DNA from: Ignavibacteria bacterium
GTDB taxonomy: Bacteria > Bacteroidota > Ignavibacteria > Kapaibacteriales > UBA2268
NCBI GenBank assembly: GCA_031261605.1
Contig: JAISJI010000060.1
Coordinates: 211,337-275,336 of the forward strand
DNA length: 64,000 nucleotides
Direction of reading: 5' to 3'
The notes under the pieces are model-generated. The model was not told the origin of the DNA. It ran no database searches and saw nothing but the letters and a program-made list of their open reading frames with translations. Made by a program: the position numbers and the translations under genes. Shown piece by piece: positions 53,615 through 62,995 of the stretch (its first letter is position 1; each line of letters starts with the position of its first letter).

Positions 53615-55099
53615 ATGAGCTTAAAATTTATTACAGCCGAACAAGCAGCCGAATTAGTAAACAATGGTGATATTGTTTCTTTTAGCGGATTTACTCCTGC
53701 TGGAGCAGCCAAAGCAGTTCCAACTGCTATAGCACAGCGTGCAGTTAAATTGCACGAAGCGGGTAAAGAATATAAAATCAGTGTTATCACCGGTGCATCT
53801 ACGGGTCCATCTTTGGATGGCGCCTTAGCCAAAGCAGATGCTATCAACTGGCGAACACCTTATCAGTCCAACAAAGACCTGCGTGCCTCTATGAATAGTG
53901 GCAATGCGAAATTCTTTGATATGCACTTGTCGCATACCTCGCAATTTATGAATTATGGCTTCTTTGGAAAAATCAATGTAGCCGTGATAGAGGCGTGCGA
54001 TGTAACGGATGATGGTGTAATTATACCTACGTCTTCTTGTGGCACTATAGCCACTGGTTGCAAACTTGCTGACATCATTATTGTAGAACTGAATCGCAAG
54101 CATCCGAAGACGCTACGAGGTATTCACGATATATATCAGCCAGCAAATCCACCTCATAGAACACATATTCCAATCTATACTCCGTCCGATAGATGTGGCG
54201 AAGACCACATCAAAGTAGACCCAAAGAAAATCGCTGGTATAGTGGAAACTGACTTGCACGACGAGGTAGCACCATTCACTCCATCAGACCCAATTACAGA
54301 TAAAATTGGAGCAAATGTTGCGGATTTCTTAATTGCGGAACTCCGTGCTGGTCGCATTCCAAAAGAATTTCTTCCACTTCAATCTGGTGTTGGCAACATT
54401 GCAAATGCTGTGCTTGGGGCATTGGGAGAGAACAAAGAAGTTCCAGCATTCAATATGTATACAGAAGTAATACAGGACTCTGTGATTAGATTGATGCGCG
54501 AAGGACGTTGCAAATTCGCAAGTGGTTGTTCGCTTACAGTTAGTCCGGATTGCTTGGATGGTATATATGCAGATATGGATTTCTTTAAACCGAAATTGGT
54601 GTTGCGTCCGCAGGAAGTATCTAATAGTCCGGAAGTAGCCCGTAGATTAGGTATTATCGCAATGAATACTGCTATTGAAATGGACATCTTTGGACACATC
54701 AACTCAACCCAAATAATGGGAACGAAGATGATGAATGGTGTTGGTGGTAGTGGCGATTTCACTCGTAACTCTTACTTGACGATATACACAGCGCCATCGG
54801 TTACCAAGGGTGGTGCTATCAGCGCAGTTGTGCCAATGTGTGCCCATATTGACCATACAGAGCACGACACAATGGTATTCATCACAGAGCAAGGCGTTGC
54901 CGACCTTAGAGGTAAGAATCCTACACAAAGAGCACACGAAATCATTGAGCATTGCGTTCATCCCGATTACAAGCAAATGCTATGGGATTACTTGAAACTT
55001 GGTGGCACAAACGGGCATACACCACATACATTAGCAAAGGTATTCAATATGCACTTAGAGTTTGCTAACTCTGGCGATATGCGAAATACAAAATTCTAA
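53615..55099 (+). CDS. Acetyl-CoA hydrolase/succinate CoA-transferase family protein
   Basis: The 494-residue protein belongs to the class I CoA-transferase group that includes acetyl-CoA hydrolase, Cat1 and AarC (succinyl-CoA:acetate CoA-transferase). Blocks present are NNGDIVSFSGFTPAGAAKAVP, IGANVADFLIAELRAGRIP, LQSGVGNIANAVLGALGE and FNMYTEVIQDSVIRLMREG, whose Glu matches the expected catalytic residue. HGHINSTQIMG-like sequence (FGHINSTQIMGTKMMNGVGGSGDF) and VFITEQGVADLRGKNPTQRA also appear. It likely moves CoA between succinate and acetate, giving ATP-saving acetate metabolism. It ends at a hairpin before rmlD. Confidence 0.9.
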   Translation: MSLKFITAEQAAELVNNGDIVSFSGFTPAGAAKAVPTAIAQRAVKLHEAGKEYKISVITGASTGPSLDGALAKADAINWRTPYQSNKDLRASMNSGNAKFFDMHLSHTSQFMNYGFFGKINVAVIEACDVTDDGVIIPTSSCGTIATGCKLADIIIVELNRKHPKTLRGIHDIYQPANPPHRTHIPIYTPSDRCGEDHIKVDPKKIAGIVETDLHDEVAPFTPSDPITDKIGANVADFLIAELRAGRIPKEFLPLQSGVGNIANAVLGALGENKEVPAFNMYTEVIQDSVIRLMREGRCKFASGCSLTVSPDCLDGIYADMDFFKPKLVLRPQEVSNSPEVARRLGIIAMNTAIEMDIFGHINSTQIMGTKMMNGVGGSGDFTRNSYLTIYTAPSVTKGGAISAVVPMCAHIDHTEHDTMVFITEQGVADLRGKNPTQRAHEIIEHCVHPDYKQMLWDYLKLGGTNGHTPHTLAKVFNMHLEFANSGDMRNTKF

Positions 55100-55114
55100 T
55101 TCACAAAAATAATT

Positions 55115-55144
55115 TGTAGGGGTTCAATATTGTGAGCCCCTACA
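55115..55144. terminator. Hairpin after the CoA-transferase gene
   Basis: TGTAGGGGTTCA (55115-55126) pairs with TGAGCCCCTACA (55133-55144), 12 positions with one wobble pair and loop ATATTG. There is no T-run. Such GTAGGGG...CCCCTAC hairpins are also common dispersed intergenic repeats in Bacteroidota, so it may be a repeat copy rather than a classic terminator. Confidence 0.6.
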
Positions 55145-55164
55145 ATTATAACCATCTTCACGCT

Positions 55165-56076
55165 ATGAAATATCTTATATTCGGAAATAATGGGCAACTC
55201 GGAAAGGAATTTACCAATCAACTCAAAGCGAATGAAATTGAGGTGATAGGATATGATTTGCCATACTTTGACGTTAGCGACTTCCTTACCGTAAGCCAGA
55301 TAATAAACAGAGAGAAGCCGAATGTAGTGCTAAATTGTGCAGCATATACAAATGTAGAATTAGCAGAAAGTTCATACGAAGATGCTTATAAAATCAATGC
55401 TACGGGAGTAGAAAATTTGGCTATCTGTTGCAAGCGGGATAATGCAAAATTGGTGCATTTCAGCACCGACTACGTATTTGATGGAAAGCGTAACACACCC
55501 GGTTTGTATAATGAAGATGATGCTCCCAATCCAATTAACACGTATGGAACAACTAAACTGCGTGGCGAGGAACTTGGCTTATCTGCAAATGGCGATATAC
55601 TGATACTGCGGACGAGTTGGTTGTATAGCGAGGAGCCAAATAATTTTCTATTTAAGGTGTTACAGTGGGCGAATAACAGCGAACATATAAAGGTAGCCGA
55701 TGATGAATTTTCTATTCCAACATCAGCGCGATTGGTAGTATCTATTGCCTTGAAATCTATCAACAACAATTTATCCGGTCTATACAATTTGACTTGCACC
55801 GGCTATTGCTCACGTTTTGATTGGGCAAAAGAAATTCTAAAATTAGCAAAAAGCAATACAATAATATATCCAGCGAAAGCCAAGGATTTTGTTCAATTAG
55901 CAAAGCGTCCGGCATTCTCCGCATTAAACAACGCAAAGTTATCGGCAGCATTGCAAATAGACATACCATATTGGTTAGATGATTTAACTGATTTTTGGAG
56001 TTGGAAGGAAGATAAGAATCGTCTTGCAACGCCGACTATTAGGCGAATTAGAATGGATACTGGTTTTATGGATTAA
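55165..56076 (+). CDS. rmlD: dTDP-4-dehydrorhamnose reductase family protein
   Basis: The 303-residue protein has the RmlD fold: MKYLIFGNNGQLGKEF (NAD(P)-binding GNNGQLG), VVLNCAAYTNVELAES, LVHFSTDYVFDGKRNTP, YNEDDAPNPINTYGTTKLRGEEL (catalytic Tyr and Lys) and ILRTSWLYSEEPNNFLFKVL. It makes dTDP-L-rhamnose, the last step. The other rhamnose genes rmlABC are not adjacent. The frame is open to GTG 55132, but that lies inside the hairpin, so ATG 55165 is chosen. The gene follows the hairpin by 20 nt and leads into the kinase-like gene after 15 nt. Confidence 0.88.
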   Translation: MKYLIFGNNGQLGKEFTNQLKANEIEVIGYDLPYFDVSDFLTVSQIINREKPNVVLNCAAYTNVELAESSYEDAYKINATGVENLAICCKRDNAKLVHFSTDYVFDGKRNTPGLYNEDDAPNPINTYGTTKLRGEELGLSANGDILILRTSWLYSEEPNNFLFKVLQWANNSEHIKVADDEFSIPTSARLVVSIALKSINNNLSGLYNLTCTGYCSRFDWAKEILKLAKSNTIIYPAKAKDFVQLAKRPAFSALNNAKLSAALQIDIPYWLDDLTDFWSWKEDKNRLATPTIRRIRMDTGFMD

Positions 56077-56091
56077 ATAATGGAGCAATAA

Positions 56092-57021
56092 ATGAATAAT
56101 GAAAATACAGATAATACAGATGAGCATAAGGGCGGAAAGTTACCACTAACTACGGAACAGTTGATAGAGCAGTTAATATTTTTTCGTAATCAAGTGTTGA
56201 ACACACGCAGCATAGTCCAGAATAAAACCCAAAGCGCTATAGAGAATGCAAAGAACCAGATAATAGATGTAACAAAGCGAATAGAAAGCGATATAAAGAA
56301 TATTGATTCATCTGTAAAGGTGCTTGAGCAGGAATTAATAGCAAGCCAGCAAAGTGTATCAGACAACAACATTACTTTTTTGCAAGAAATACTACGTAAA
56401 GCAATACATTTCTGCTCCCTATCAATACCGATACTATATTATTTTTTAGATAAGGAAATATTGATGATGCTGTTAGTGCCAATAATGCTGTTTATGGTAG
56501 CGTTTGATTTGGCAACGAAGCGAATACTATTTCTTAGAAGTGCATATCTCAAACTCTTCGGCTTTATGTTGCGTAAGCACGAGATAATGGCGAATCAAAT
56601 ATTGCTCAATGGGGCGTCTTGGGTAATGATTTCGGCTGTGCTTACGGTATATTTCTTTCCGCAGCACATAGCAATAGTGGCACTATCAATATTATTTATA
56701 TCCGATATAGTGGCTGCTATAATAGGAAGGAAATATGGAAAGAAGCGATTCATTGGCTTGAAGAACAAATCTTGGATAGGAACAATGGCATTCTTTGTAT
56801 CGGCGATATGCGTAGTTGGAATTTGGACTTGCGTATTCGGCTTTTCAATACAATTTTTCCTTTGCGGAGTAGTAGCATCAGCCGTAGCCGCAGTTAGCGA
56901 AGCATTAGCAACAGAAGTATTACGCACAGATGATAATCTTGCTATACCAATATCATTTGGAATAATGATGTGGGTATGTGAAGTATTTATAAAGCAGTTT
57001 TTATCTATCACTTTAATTTGA
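56092..57021 (+). CDS. Dolichol-kinase/SEC59-like membrane protein with N-terminal coiled coil
   Basis: The first about 100 residues of this 309-residue protein are a charged coiled coil (QNKTQSAIENAKNQIIDVTKRIESD). The C-terminal two thirds are a polytopic membrane domain with LRKAIHFCSLSIPILYY, LFISDIVAAIIGRKYGKKRFI and VSEALATEVLRTDDNLAIPI. These are the DGK1/SEC59/VTE5 family hallmarks, including the D-x-x-A-x-x-x-G-x-x-x-G nucleotide site. The family uses CTP to phosphorylate diacylglycerol, dolichol or phytol. Seven or so membrane helices are seen. The coiled-coil front end is not part of the usual domain. It follows rmlD by 15 nt and thyX follows after 13 nt. Confidence 0.83.
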   Translation: MNNENTDNTDEHKGGKLPLTTEQLIEQLIFFRNQVLNTRSIVQNKTQSAIENAKNQIIDVTKRIESDIKNIDSSVKVLEQELIASQQSVSDNNITFLQEILRKAIHFCSLSIPILYYFLDKEILMMLLVPIMLFMVAFDLATKRILFLRSAYLKLFGFMLRKHEIMANQILLNGASWVMISAVLTVYFFPQHIAIVALSILFISDIVAAIIGRKYGKKRFIGLKNKSWIGTMAFFVSAICVVGIWTCVFGFSIQFFLCGVVASAVAAVSEALATEVLRTDDNLAIPISFGIMMWVCEVFIKQFLSITLI

Positions 57022-57034
57022 TGGTGTCGCAACG

Positions 57035-57847
57035 ATGAAAGAAATACAATGTCTAAATTATGGATTTGTCCGCTTAGTAGATGTAATGGGCAATGATACC
57101 GCTATTGTGCAAGCAGCACGCACTTCCTTTGGACAAGGTGCTAAGTCCAAGAGTGAAGATAGAACGTTGATACGCTATCTTATGCGTAATAGGCATACGA
57201 GCCCTTTTGAGATGGTGGAGTTTAAGTTCCATTGCAAGATGCCGATATTCGTAGCCCGCCAATGGATACGACATAGAACGGCAAATGTGAATGAGTTCAG
57301 CGGTCGTTATTCTGAAATGCCTGATGAGTTTTATGTTCCCGGTAGCGACTTAGTTCGTATGCAATCTATGGATAACAAGCAGGGACGCTGTGAGGATGTT
57401 CTACCGAAGGAACTTACCGATGGTGTAGTGGCACAGATGGCAGATAGCCAGCGGACAGATTTCAATGAATACCGCGAACTAATAGACAAAGGCATAGCAA
57501 GAGAATTGGCACGCATCAATCTACCGCTATCAATATATACGCAATGGTATTGGAAAATTGATTTGCACAATCTCTTTCACTTTTTGAAGTTGCGGTTAGA
57601 TAAACATTCGCAATACGAAATACGGGTGTATGCAGAAGCCATTGCAGAGATAGTGAAAGAGTGCTGTCCAGTTGCATACGAAGCATTTGCAGATTACCAA
57701 TTAGACACAATATCACTATCTAAAGTAGAGCAGAAGGCATTGGCTATGTTACTTAAAGGTAATGCACTTAGCGATGAATTGCTCGCAACTTGCGGTCTCG
57801 GTAAGCGAGAGAGTGCAGAGTTTATGAAGAAGATGGAATCGCTATGA
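57035..57847 (+). CDS. thyX: Flavin-dependent thymidylate synthase ThyX
   Basis: The 270-residue protein is ThyX, which makes dTMP from dUMP with FAD, NADPH and methylene-tetrahydrofolate. The ThyX motif RHRx7S is present as RHRTANVNEFSGRYSEMP. The flanking blocks HTSPFEMVEFKFHCKMPIFVARQW and QAARTSFGQGAKS, then INLPLSIYTQWYWKIDLHNLFHFLKLRLDKHSQYEIR, fit as well. There is no sign of the other thymidylate synthase, ThyA, in the window. dUMP could come from the dCMP deaminase encoded at 15846. It ends the rmlD-kinase-thyX run. Confidence 0.96.
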   Translation: MKEIQCLNYGFVRLVDVMGNDTAIVQAARTSFGQGAKSKSEDRTLIRYLMRNRHTSPFEMVEFKFHCKMPIFVARQWIRHRTANVNEFSGRYSEMPDEFYVPGSDLVRMQSMDNKQGRCEDVLPKELTDGVVAQMADSQRTDFNEYRELIDKGIARELARINLPLSIYTQWYWKIDLHNLFHFLKLRLDKHSQYEIRVYAEAIAEIVKECCPVAYEAFADYQLDTISLSKVEQKALAMLLKGNALSDELLATCGLGKRESAEFMKKMESL

Positions 57848-57915
57848 TTAAACCCATCGGAAAATATTTTGTCATATAAAAGAGTGCAATTTTTTACACA
57901 AAATAAATCAAATGT

Positions 57916-57946
57916 TTTGTTATTTGCTAAGATATGTGTATATTGC
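57916..57946 (+). promoter_or_regulatory. TTTG-N19-TATATTGC promoter of the T9SS protein gene
   Basis: TTTG (57916-57919) is followed after exactly 19 nt by TATATTGC (57939-57946), the full Bacteroidota pattern. The ATG is at 58002, after a strong AAGGAG ribosome-binding site (GATTAAGGAGAAAT). Confidence 0.75.
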
Positions 57947-58001
57947 CTTATCTAAAAGAAATAAATTATTTACATTATATATTGATTAAGGAGAAATACT
58001 C

Positions 58002-60296
58002 ATGAAGAGAATTTTCACTCTAGTTGCATTATTTGCACTATCAATCACACTACTTGCATATAGCCCTGCAAAGTTTCAGGAAGCTATGAAGATACGTCCA
58101 TTAGGCGATGTAAATGCAAAAAGCACTGGCTCACCAGCTCTAAAGATTTTGCTTGAGGGAATGAAGTTGGATAATAAAAATCACAATTTCCTCTTGGAAG
58201 GTGAATACACCGAGTTTGTAGCGAGACAATTAACCCAAGGTCAATTAGCAGAATCAAACCCACAGTATGGCTACAATATGACTTATGAGCCATACTCGAA
58301 GACATTCTTTGGATTTACAGCATCACGCAGTGGTGTTACAACAGGGGATTCCATTCGCAAAAGAGGTGTATTAACGGTTGCAAGATTCAACGAAAATGCA
58401 CCATACGATACTATGGTAGTATCTGGTACGTATCTTTATGACTTCACAGAGCCGATAGCAAGCACTACAACATTAGTTCCAACACATGAATACTTCTATT
58501 CATCAATCACAGCAAGCAACCCTTCTAAATCATCGGATATATCTGATGTAAGAGTAGCATTTGGTAGTAGATACTATACACAAGTACCTGGTAAAACTGG
58601 TCGCGGACCAGAGCAATACAAATGGTTTGGTTTCACTACCGGTGGCGATATGATAGCAGGTAACGAAGCAAGCAATTACGCAGACATAGAGCCATGGAAC
58701 AATGCAATAACTGGCTATGCCTTTAACAATTACATTAAAGGAACAGCAGCAGTTATAGATGGTAATCCAATCCATGTTTTCTGGGGTGAATTTAAGCATA
58801 CTTCAGAGAATAAGATGCTACCTATTTCTTATGGCTTAATGGCTTATAACTTCAAGAATATGCCGGCTCCTGGCTCAAGCACTTCTGAAAATGTAGAAGT
58901 ATTTGAAATGTTGCCACCAAGCATAATGAAAGGATTTTTTAATGATGCAGTAATGACAGAAGACAACAGCGCAGCAAATAATATGGGCGCAGATTTTGAT
59001 AATAACGGTAATCTATACTTAGGTTTCTTACAGCCGAGTGGTGCAAGATTTTCCAGCGATGAATTATCAACAAATTGGAGAGGAACTACTACTCCGACAG
59101 TGATAAAAACGAAATATACTGGCGACGAAGAACTATTCCCTGGAACACCACAAATAGACACAATGCCAATATCCGTAATAGAAGATTACATAAATTCAAG
59201 GGGTGGATATATAGACATTACCTCGCAAGATGAGACGTATGAGACAATATGGATGGGAGATGGCATATATGATATTCCAATAACAGTAATAGGTGAAGAT
59301 GATTATTCAATGTTGTCTGTATTAAGATATAACACAGCTGACGAAGACAGATATGGCTTTGACTTGGTAGAATTAAGCAAACACAACGGTCAGTGGGCTG
59401 TTCGTCTATTATCAGATGTATATAAAGCATGGACTGGCGCAACAAGATATTCAGATGCAACACGTGCTTACTTCTGCTACGCAGATGAAGTAGTATTTAT
59501 GGAAGAAGAGATTGGTGGTAAGGTTGAAACTTATGCATATCCATTAGCACAAAGACACGATATACAATTATCAAAAACAGCAGATGGTCAATATTATGTA
59601 GCAAAATGGAAGCAAATTTGGGATTCAAAAGATACAATTATTTTGAATGAACCAGTTTCTTTCTACTTTATGTCATTCACTAATAGTTATAATGATGGTG
59701 ATTTTTTATGCACAACAGATACACTTTACAAATCAAGTTTAATGTTATCATACAGACATAAAGATAGTCCAAATTGGTCAACTCCAGTAAAAGCAAGTAA
59801 TTATGACCTTAACTTCAACAACTCGCTTATGCCAAAAACTATTCCAGATATAGATGCAGTTCCAATTACAATAGGTTATGCAGCACAGCAAGATGATTTG
59901 CAAGCTTATTGGTTAGATGAAAAGAAAATCCAATCTGTTGCTTACAACTGGTTAAGCTGGACATATAGCAGTATGATTATGCCAAGTGCAAAGACAGGTG
60001 CAACATCAATCGTAGAAAATGGCGAAGCAGATGCCAATACAGTCGGTTCAGTATATCCGAACCCAGCATCAGGCGTTGCTAACATTGACTTCAGCATTAC
60101 AACCCCGAACTACACAACGATAACAATTACTAACGCTTTCGGTCAAACAGTAGAGCAAGTAATCAACGGACAATTTATGGATGCCGGTAGCTACAAAGTA
60201 GATTTCAAAACTACCGACTTATCAGTAGGTGCTTACTATGTAACAATCTCTTCTGGCTCATTCGTTCAAACAAGAATGTTCACAGTTGTTAGATAA
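58002..60296 (+). CDS. Secreted T9SS cargo protein of unknown function
   Basis: The 764-residue protein has a signal peptide (RIFTLVALFALSITLLAYS) and a large central part of unknown fold with many Tyr, Asn and Asp residues. The C-terminal type A T9SS sorting domain is at about residues 685-764 (VYPNPASGVANIDFSI, FGQTVEQVINGQF, LSVGAYYVTISSGSF, ending MFTVVR). It should be exported by T9SS and cleaved or anchored at the surface. I recognise no enzyme domain in the central region. It has its own strong promoter and a shared terminator at 60314-60346. Confidence 0.88.
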   Translation: MKRIFTLVALFALSITLLAYSPAKFQEAMKIRPLGDVNAKSTGSPALKILLEGMKLDNKNHNFLLEGEYTEFVARQLTQGQLAESNPQYGYNMTYEPYSKTFFGFTASRSGVTTGDSIRKRGVLTVARFNENAPYDTMVVSGTYLYDFTEPIASTTTLVPTHEYFYSSITASNPSKSSDISDVRVAFGSRYYTQVPGKTGRGPEQYKWFGFTTGGDMIAGNEASNYADIEPWNNAITGYAFNNYIKGTAAVIDGNPIHVFWGEFKHTSENKMLPISYGLMAYNFKNMPAPGSSTSENVEVFEMLPPSIMKGFFNDAVMTEDNSAANNMGADFDNNGNLYLGFLQPSGARFSSDELSTNWRGTTTPTVIKTKYTGDEELFPGTPQIDTMPISVIEDYINSRGGYIDITSQDETYETIWMGDGIYDIPITVIGEDDYSMLSVLRYNTADEDRYGFDLVELSKHNGQWAVRLLSDVYKAWTGATRYSDATRAYFCYADEVVFMEEEIGGKVETYAYPLAQRHDIQLSKTADGQYYVAKWKQIWDSKDTIILNEPVSFYFMSFTNSYNDGDFLCTTDTLYKSSLMLSYRHKDSPNWSTPVKASNYDLNFNNSLMPKTIPDIDAVPITIGYAAQQDDLQAYWLDEKKIQSVAYNWLSWTYSSMIMPSAKTGATSIVENGEADANTVGSVYPNPASGVANIDFSITTPNYTTITITNAFGQTVEQVINGQFMDAGSYKVDFKTTDLSVGAYYVTISSGSFVQTRMFTVVR

Positions 60297-60313
60297 TCAT
60301 ACGCACAACAAAC

Positions 60314-60346
60314 AAAAAAGGCAGTTCATATTGGACTGCCTTTTTT
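60314..60346. terminator. Shared terminator between the T9SS cargo and hldD genes
   Basis: AAAAAAGGCAGT (60314-60325) pairs with ACTGCCTTTTTT (60335-60346), a 12-bp stem. It sits between convergent stops at 60296 and 60365. Confidence 0.92.
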
Positions 60347-60364
60347 ATTTGTTTTATTTTAGAA

Positions 60365-61378
60365 TTATAAATATGTAGTATTTGCCAAGTAGTTTTGTAT
60401 GTAGTCAATAGCGGCATCTTCAATGGAAGTCCATTTCCAGTTCTCGCCCAATTTTGCCATAATTTTTGTGGTATCCGCTTCGGTGAAATATTGATATTGC
60501 TTTGCAATGTTATCTGGCATATCAATATATTCAATATTGACATCCTTGTTCATAGCAGTAAATACTGATTTAGCGAGAGCATTCCACGTGCGAGCATTGC
60601 CCGTTCCTACATTGTATATACCTGTAAAATTTTTGTCCTTCATCATTTTTAGAATGATGGTAGTGCAATCCTTTACATAAATGAAATCTCGCTTCTGTTC
60701 GCCATCGCCATATTCATTAAGGTAAGAGCGAAATAGTTTCACTTTGCCTGTATCCTTGATTTGCTGGAATGCCCGCAAGAACATAGATTGCATAGAGCCC
60801 TTGTGGTATTCATTTGGACCGAATACATTGAAGAATTTGATTCCGGTAAATATTTTATCAAATCCATTTTCCATTGCCCACATATCAAATATATGCTTGC
60901 TCATACCATAAGCATTGAGTGGCACTAATCCATCAATGGACTTATCCGAGTATCCATTTTCGCCACCGCCATAAGTAGCAGCACTAGACGCATAGATGAA
61001 GCGGATATTGTTCTTCATTGCGAACATAGCCAATTCCTTAGTATATAGAAAATTGTTATCCATCAGATAATTTGCATCTGGCTCGGTGGTAGAGGAGCAA
61101 GCACCAAGATGGATGATTGCAGTAGGCATTGGGGAATTGGGAGTAAGCAGCGAACTCTTTTTGAACAATTCGCCAAATTCAGTCCAACCGCTACATAGCA
61201 CTTCAGCACGGAATTTCTCCTTTGTCATAAAACCGGTGAAACGCTTATTAGCGAGGTTTTTCCATTTTGCACCATTGCCGAGATTATCCACGACAAGAAT
61301 ATCGGAATAACCTTGTTTGTTGAGTTCGGCTAAGAGACAAGAGCCAATAAATCCTGCTCCACCTGTAAGTATTATCAT
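60365..61378 (-). CDS. hldD: ADP-glyceromanno-heptose 6-epimerase
   Basis: The 337-residue protein is HldD, which converts ADP-D-glycero- to ADP-L-glycero-D-manno-heptose for the lipopolysaccharide inner core. Blocks are MIILTGGAGFIGSCLLAELNK (NAD(P)-binding), FIYASSAATYGGGENGYSD, NAYGMSKHIFDMWA (catalytic Tyr-Lys), NVFGPNEYHKGSMQSM and KRDFIYVKDCTTI. The frame is open to a TTG at 61390, but ATG 61378 starts exactly at the Rossmann strand. A TATATTG box ends only 9 nt before this ATG, so the leader may be very short. The GT9 gene at 14267 could use its product. Confidence 0.94.
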   Translation of the reverse strand: MIILTGGAGFIGSCLLAELNKQGYSDILVVDNLGNGAKWKNLANKRFTGFMTKEKFRAEVLCSGWTEFGELFKKSSLLTPNSPMPTAIIHLGACSSTTEPDANYLMDNNFLYTKELAMFAMKNNIRFIYASSAATYGGGENGYSDKSIDGLVPLNAYGMSKHIFDMWAMENGFDKIFTGIKFFNVFGPNEYHKGSMQSMFLRAFQQIKDTGKVKLFRSYLNEYGDGEQKRDFIYVKDCTTIILKMMKDKNFTGIYNVGTGNARTWNALAKSVFTAMNKDVNIEYIDMPDNIAKQYQYFTEADTTKIMAKLGENWKWTSIEDAAIDYIQNYLANTTYL

Positions 61379-61463
61379 AATTCTAATCAATATATATTAT
61401 TAAAGTGTAAAATTACTAAATATTCTTTAATTTGCATTGTTATCCATAAAATTATTTAAAGTA

Positions 61464-62927
61464 ATGCGCCAGAAACTACAATCCATATACGAACAGCATC
61501 CGTTGTGTTGCATACTTCTGCTATCACTTATACCGCGCCTCCTTGCAGCTATTTTCGCAAAGGGATATGGTATGCACGATGATATGTTTGGTCCGGTGCA
61601 AGCGATGCAGGAAGCATTAGATGACTTTAGCACGGTTAGCGATGGAGAACCGCGTCTATTGCTGTATCCAATGTTTCAGTATGTGATATTCTATCTTTGC
61701 GAATTGCTACATATATTTGACCCACAGAGTAAGATGCTTGTTGTTCGGCTCTTTCACGCATTTTACTCATTGCTGGTGGTCTATTTTGGATATAAAATTA
61801 CGCTACTTATTTCTAATGAGAAGTTGGCTAAGCAAGTTGGAATTATCCTTGCGTTCATTTGGTTTTTACCATATATGAGTGTTCGCAATTTAGTGGAAGT
61901 AGCGTCTATTCCGCCGATGTTGGCTGGAGTGTATTTCGTTCTACGCAGCAAGGAAAAAGATTATGGCGATGTTCTGCTTGCAGGATTATTTTTTGCATTT
62001 GCATTTATTATGCGTGTGCAGACGGCTTTTATCCCGATAGGTATGGCTGCTGTTCTGCTATTACAGCAACGCTTTCGGATGTTTGCGGTTCTTACATTTG
62101 CTTTGCTTGCAATATCGGCATTCATCATTGGTTTGCAGGATTATTGTATTTGGGAAAAGCCCTTTGAGAGCGTGATTAGTTACATCAGTTATAATTCTAC
62201 AGCGTATAACGATTACCCAAATGCTCCTTGGTATACGACATATATTTTGGTGATAGGTGTGTTGATTCCCCCGCTTGGTGTAATGTTATTTTATGGTTTC
62301 TTGCGGACTTGGCGACAGTATGCGATACTATTTGTGCCGGTGTTCCTATTTCTATTATTCCACGCAATTTATCCGAACAAGCAAGAGAGATTTATTTTAA
62401 CCATTATGCCATTGCTCATTATACTTGGGATTTGTGGCTGGAATTATGTGGTGGAAAAATCTGGTTGGTGGATGCGACATAAGAAGTTGTTGAAGGGAAA
62501 TTGGATTTGGTTCTGGTTTATCAATACGCTACTATTGGTGCTATTCGTTGGTTCATACAGCAAACGCACGCGTGTGGAGTCCTTTACGTATCTTTCGGAT
62601 AAGCAGGTAAGTGGGATTGTGATTGATATTGGCACAGATGGCAGCTACTTTCCTCCGCTGTTTTATCTGGGGAGGAATAGTGGCACGTCTATTGAAATTA
62701 TAAATGTAGAAACGGATGAGATTGCTAATGTTGGCAATACGAATTACGCAATTATATTTGACGAAAGCGATTTGGATGCTCGCAAAGATAGAATTAGCAA
62801 GGAGTTTGGAACTAACCTACAACTTGTGCAAACGCTCGAACCCGGGCTAATAGACAAAGTTTTGCATTTCACAAATCCACGCCACAATAAAAATTATACA
62901 GCGTATATTTACAAAATTGAAAAGTAA
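61464..62927 (+). CDS. GT22-like membrane mannosyltransferase
   Basis: The 487-residue polytopic membrane protein resembles GT22-type (PIG-B/Alg9-like) mannosyltransferases. It has GYGMHDDMFGPVQAMQEAL after the first helix, carrying the acidic pair needed for catalysis, and RVQTAFIPIGMAAVLLL. A conserved HAIYPNKQERFIL matches the S/H-x-x-P-H-K-x-x-RF motif of the family. About ten membrane segments follow in total, with a soluble C-terminal domain (about 390-487). These enzymes use a lipid-linked mannose at the outer face of the inner membrane. The frame is open to TTG 61437, but ATG 61464 is the better start. Confidence 0.75.
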   Translation: MRQKLQSIYEQHPLCCILLLSLIPRLLAAIFAKGYGMHDDMFGPVQAMQEALDDFSTVSDGEPRLLLYPMFQYVIFYLCELLHIFDPQSKMLVVRLFHAFYSLLVVYFGYKITLLISNEKLAKQVGIILAFIWFLPYMSVRNLVEVASIPPMLAGVYFVLRSKEKDYGDVLLAGLFFAFAFIMRVQTAFIPIGMAAVLLLQQRFRMFAVLTFALLAISAFIIGLQDYCIWEKPFESVISYISYNSTAYNDYPNAPWYTTYILVIGVLIPPLGVMLFYGFLRTWRQYAILFVPVFLFLLFHAIYPNKQERFILTIMPLLIILGICGWNYVVEKSGWWMRHKKLLKGNWIWFWFINTLLLVLFVGSYSKRTRVESFTYLSDKQVSGIVIDIGTDGSYFPPLFYLGRNSGTSIEIINVETDEIANVGNTNYAIIFDESDLDARKDRISKEFGTNLQLVQTLEPGLIDKVLHFTNPRHNKNYTAYIYKIEK

Positions 62928-62944
62928 GAAAAATGAATATGCAC

Positions 62945-62976
62945 AAAAAAAAGGCGCTCCGAGGAACGCCTTTTTT
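62945..62976. terminator. Shared terminator between the mannosyltransferase and chemotaxis receptor genes
   Basis: AAAAAAGGCG and CGCCTTTTTT enclose a 10-nt loop between convergent stops at 62927 and 62996. Confidence 0.88.
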
Positions 62977-62995
62977 AGTTCTTTTATTTATTGAT

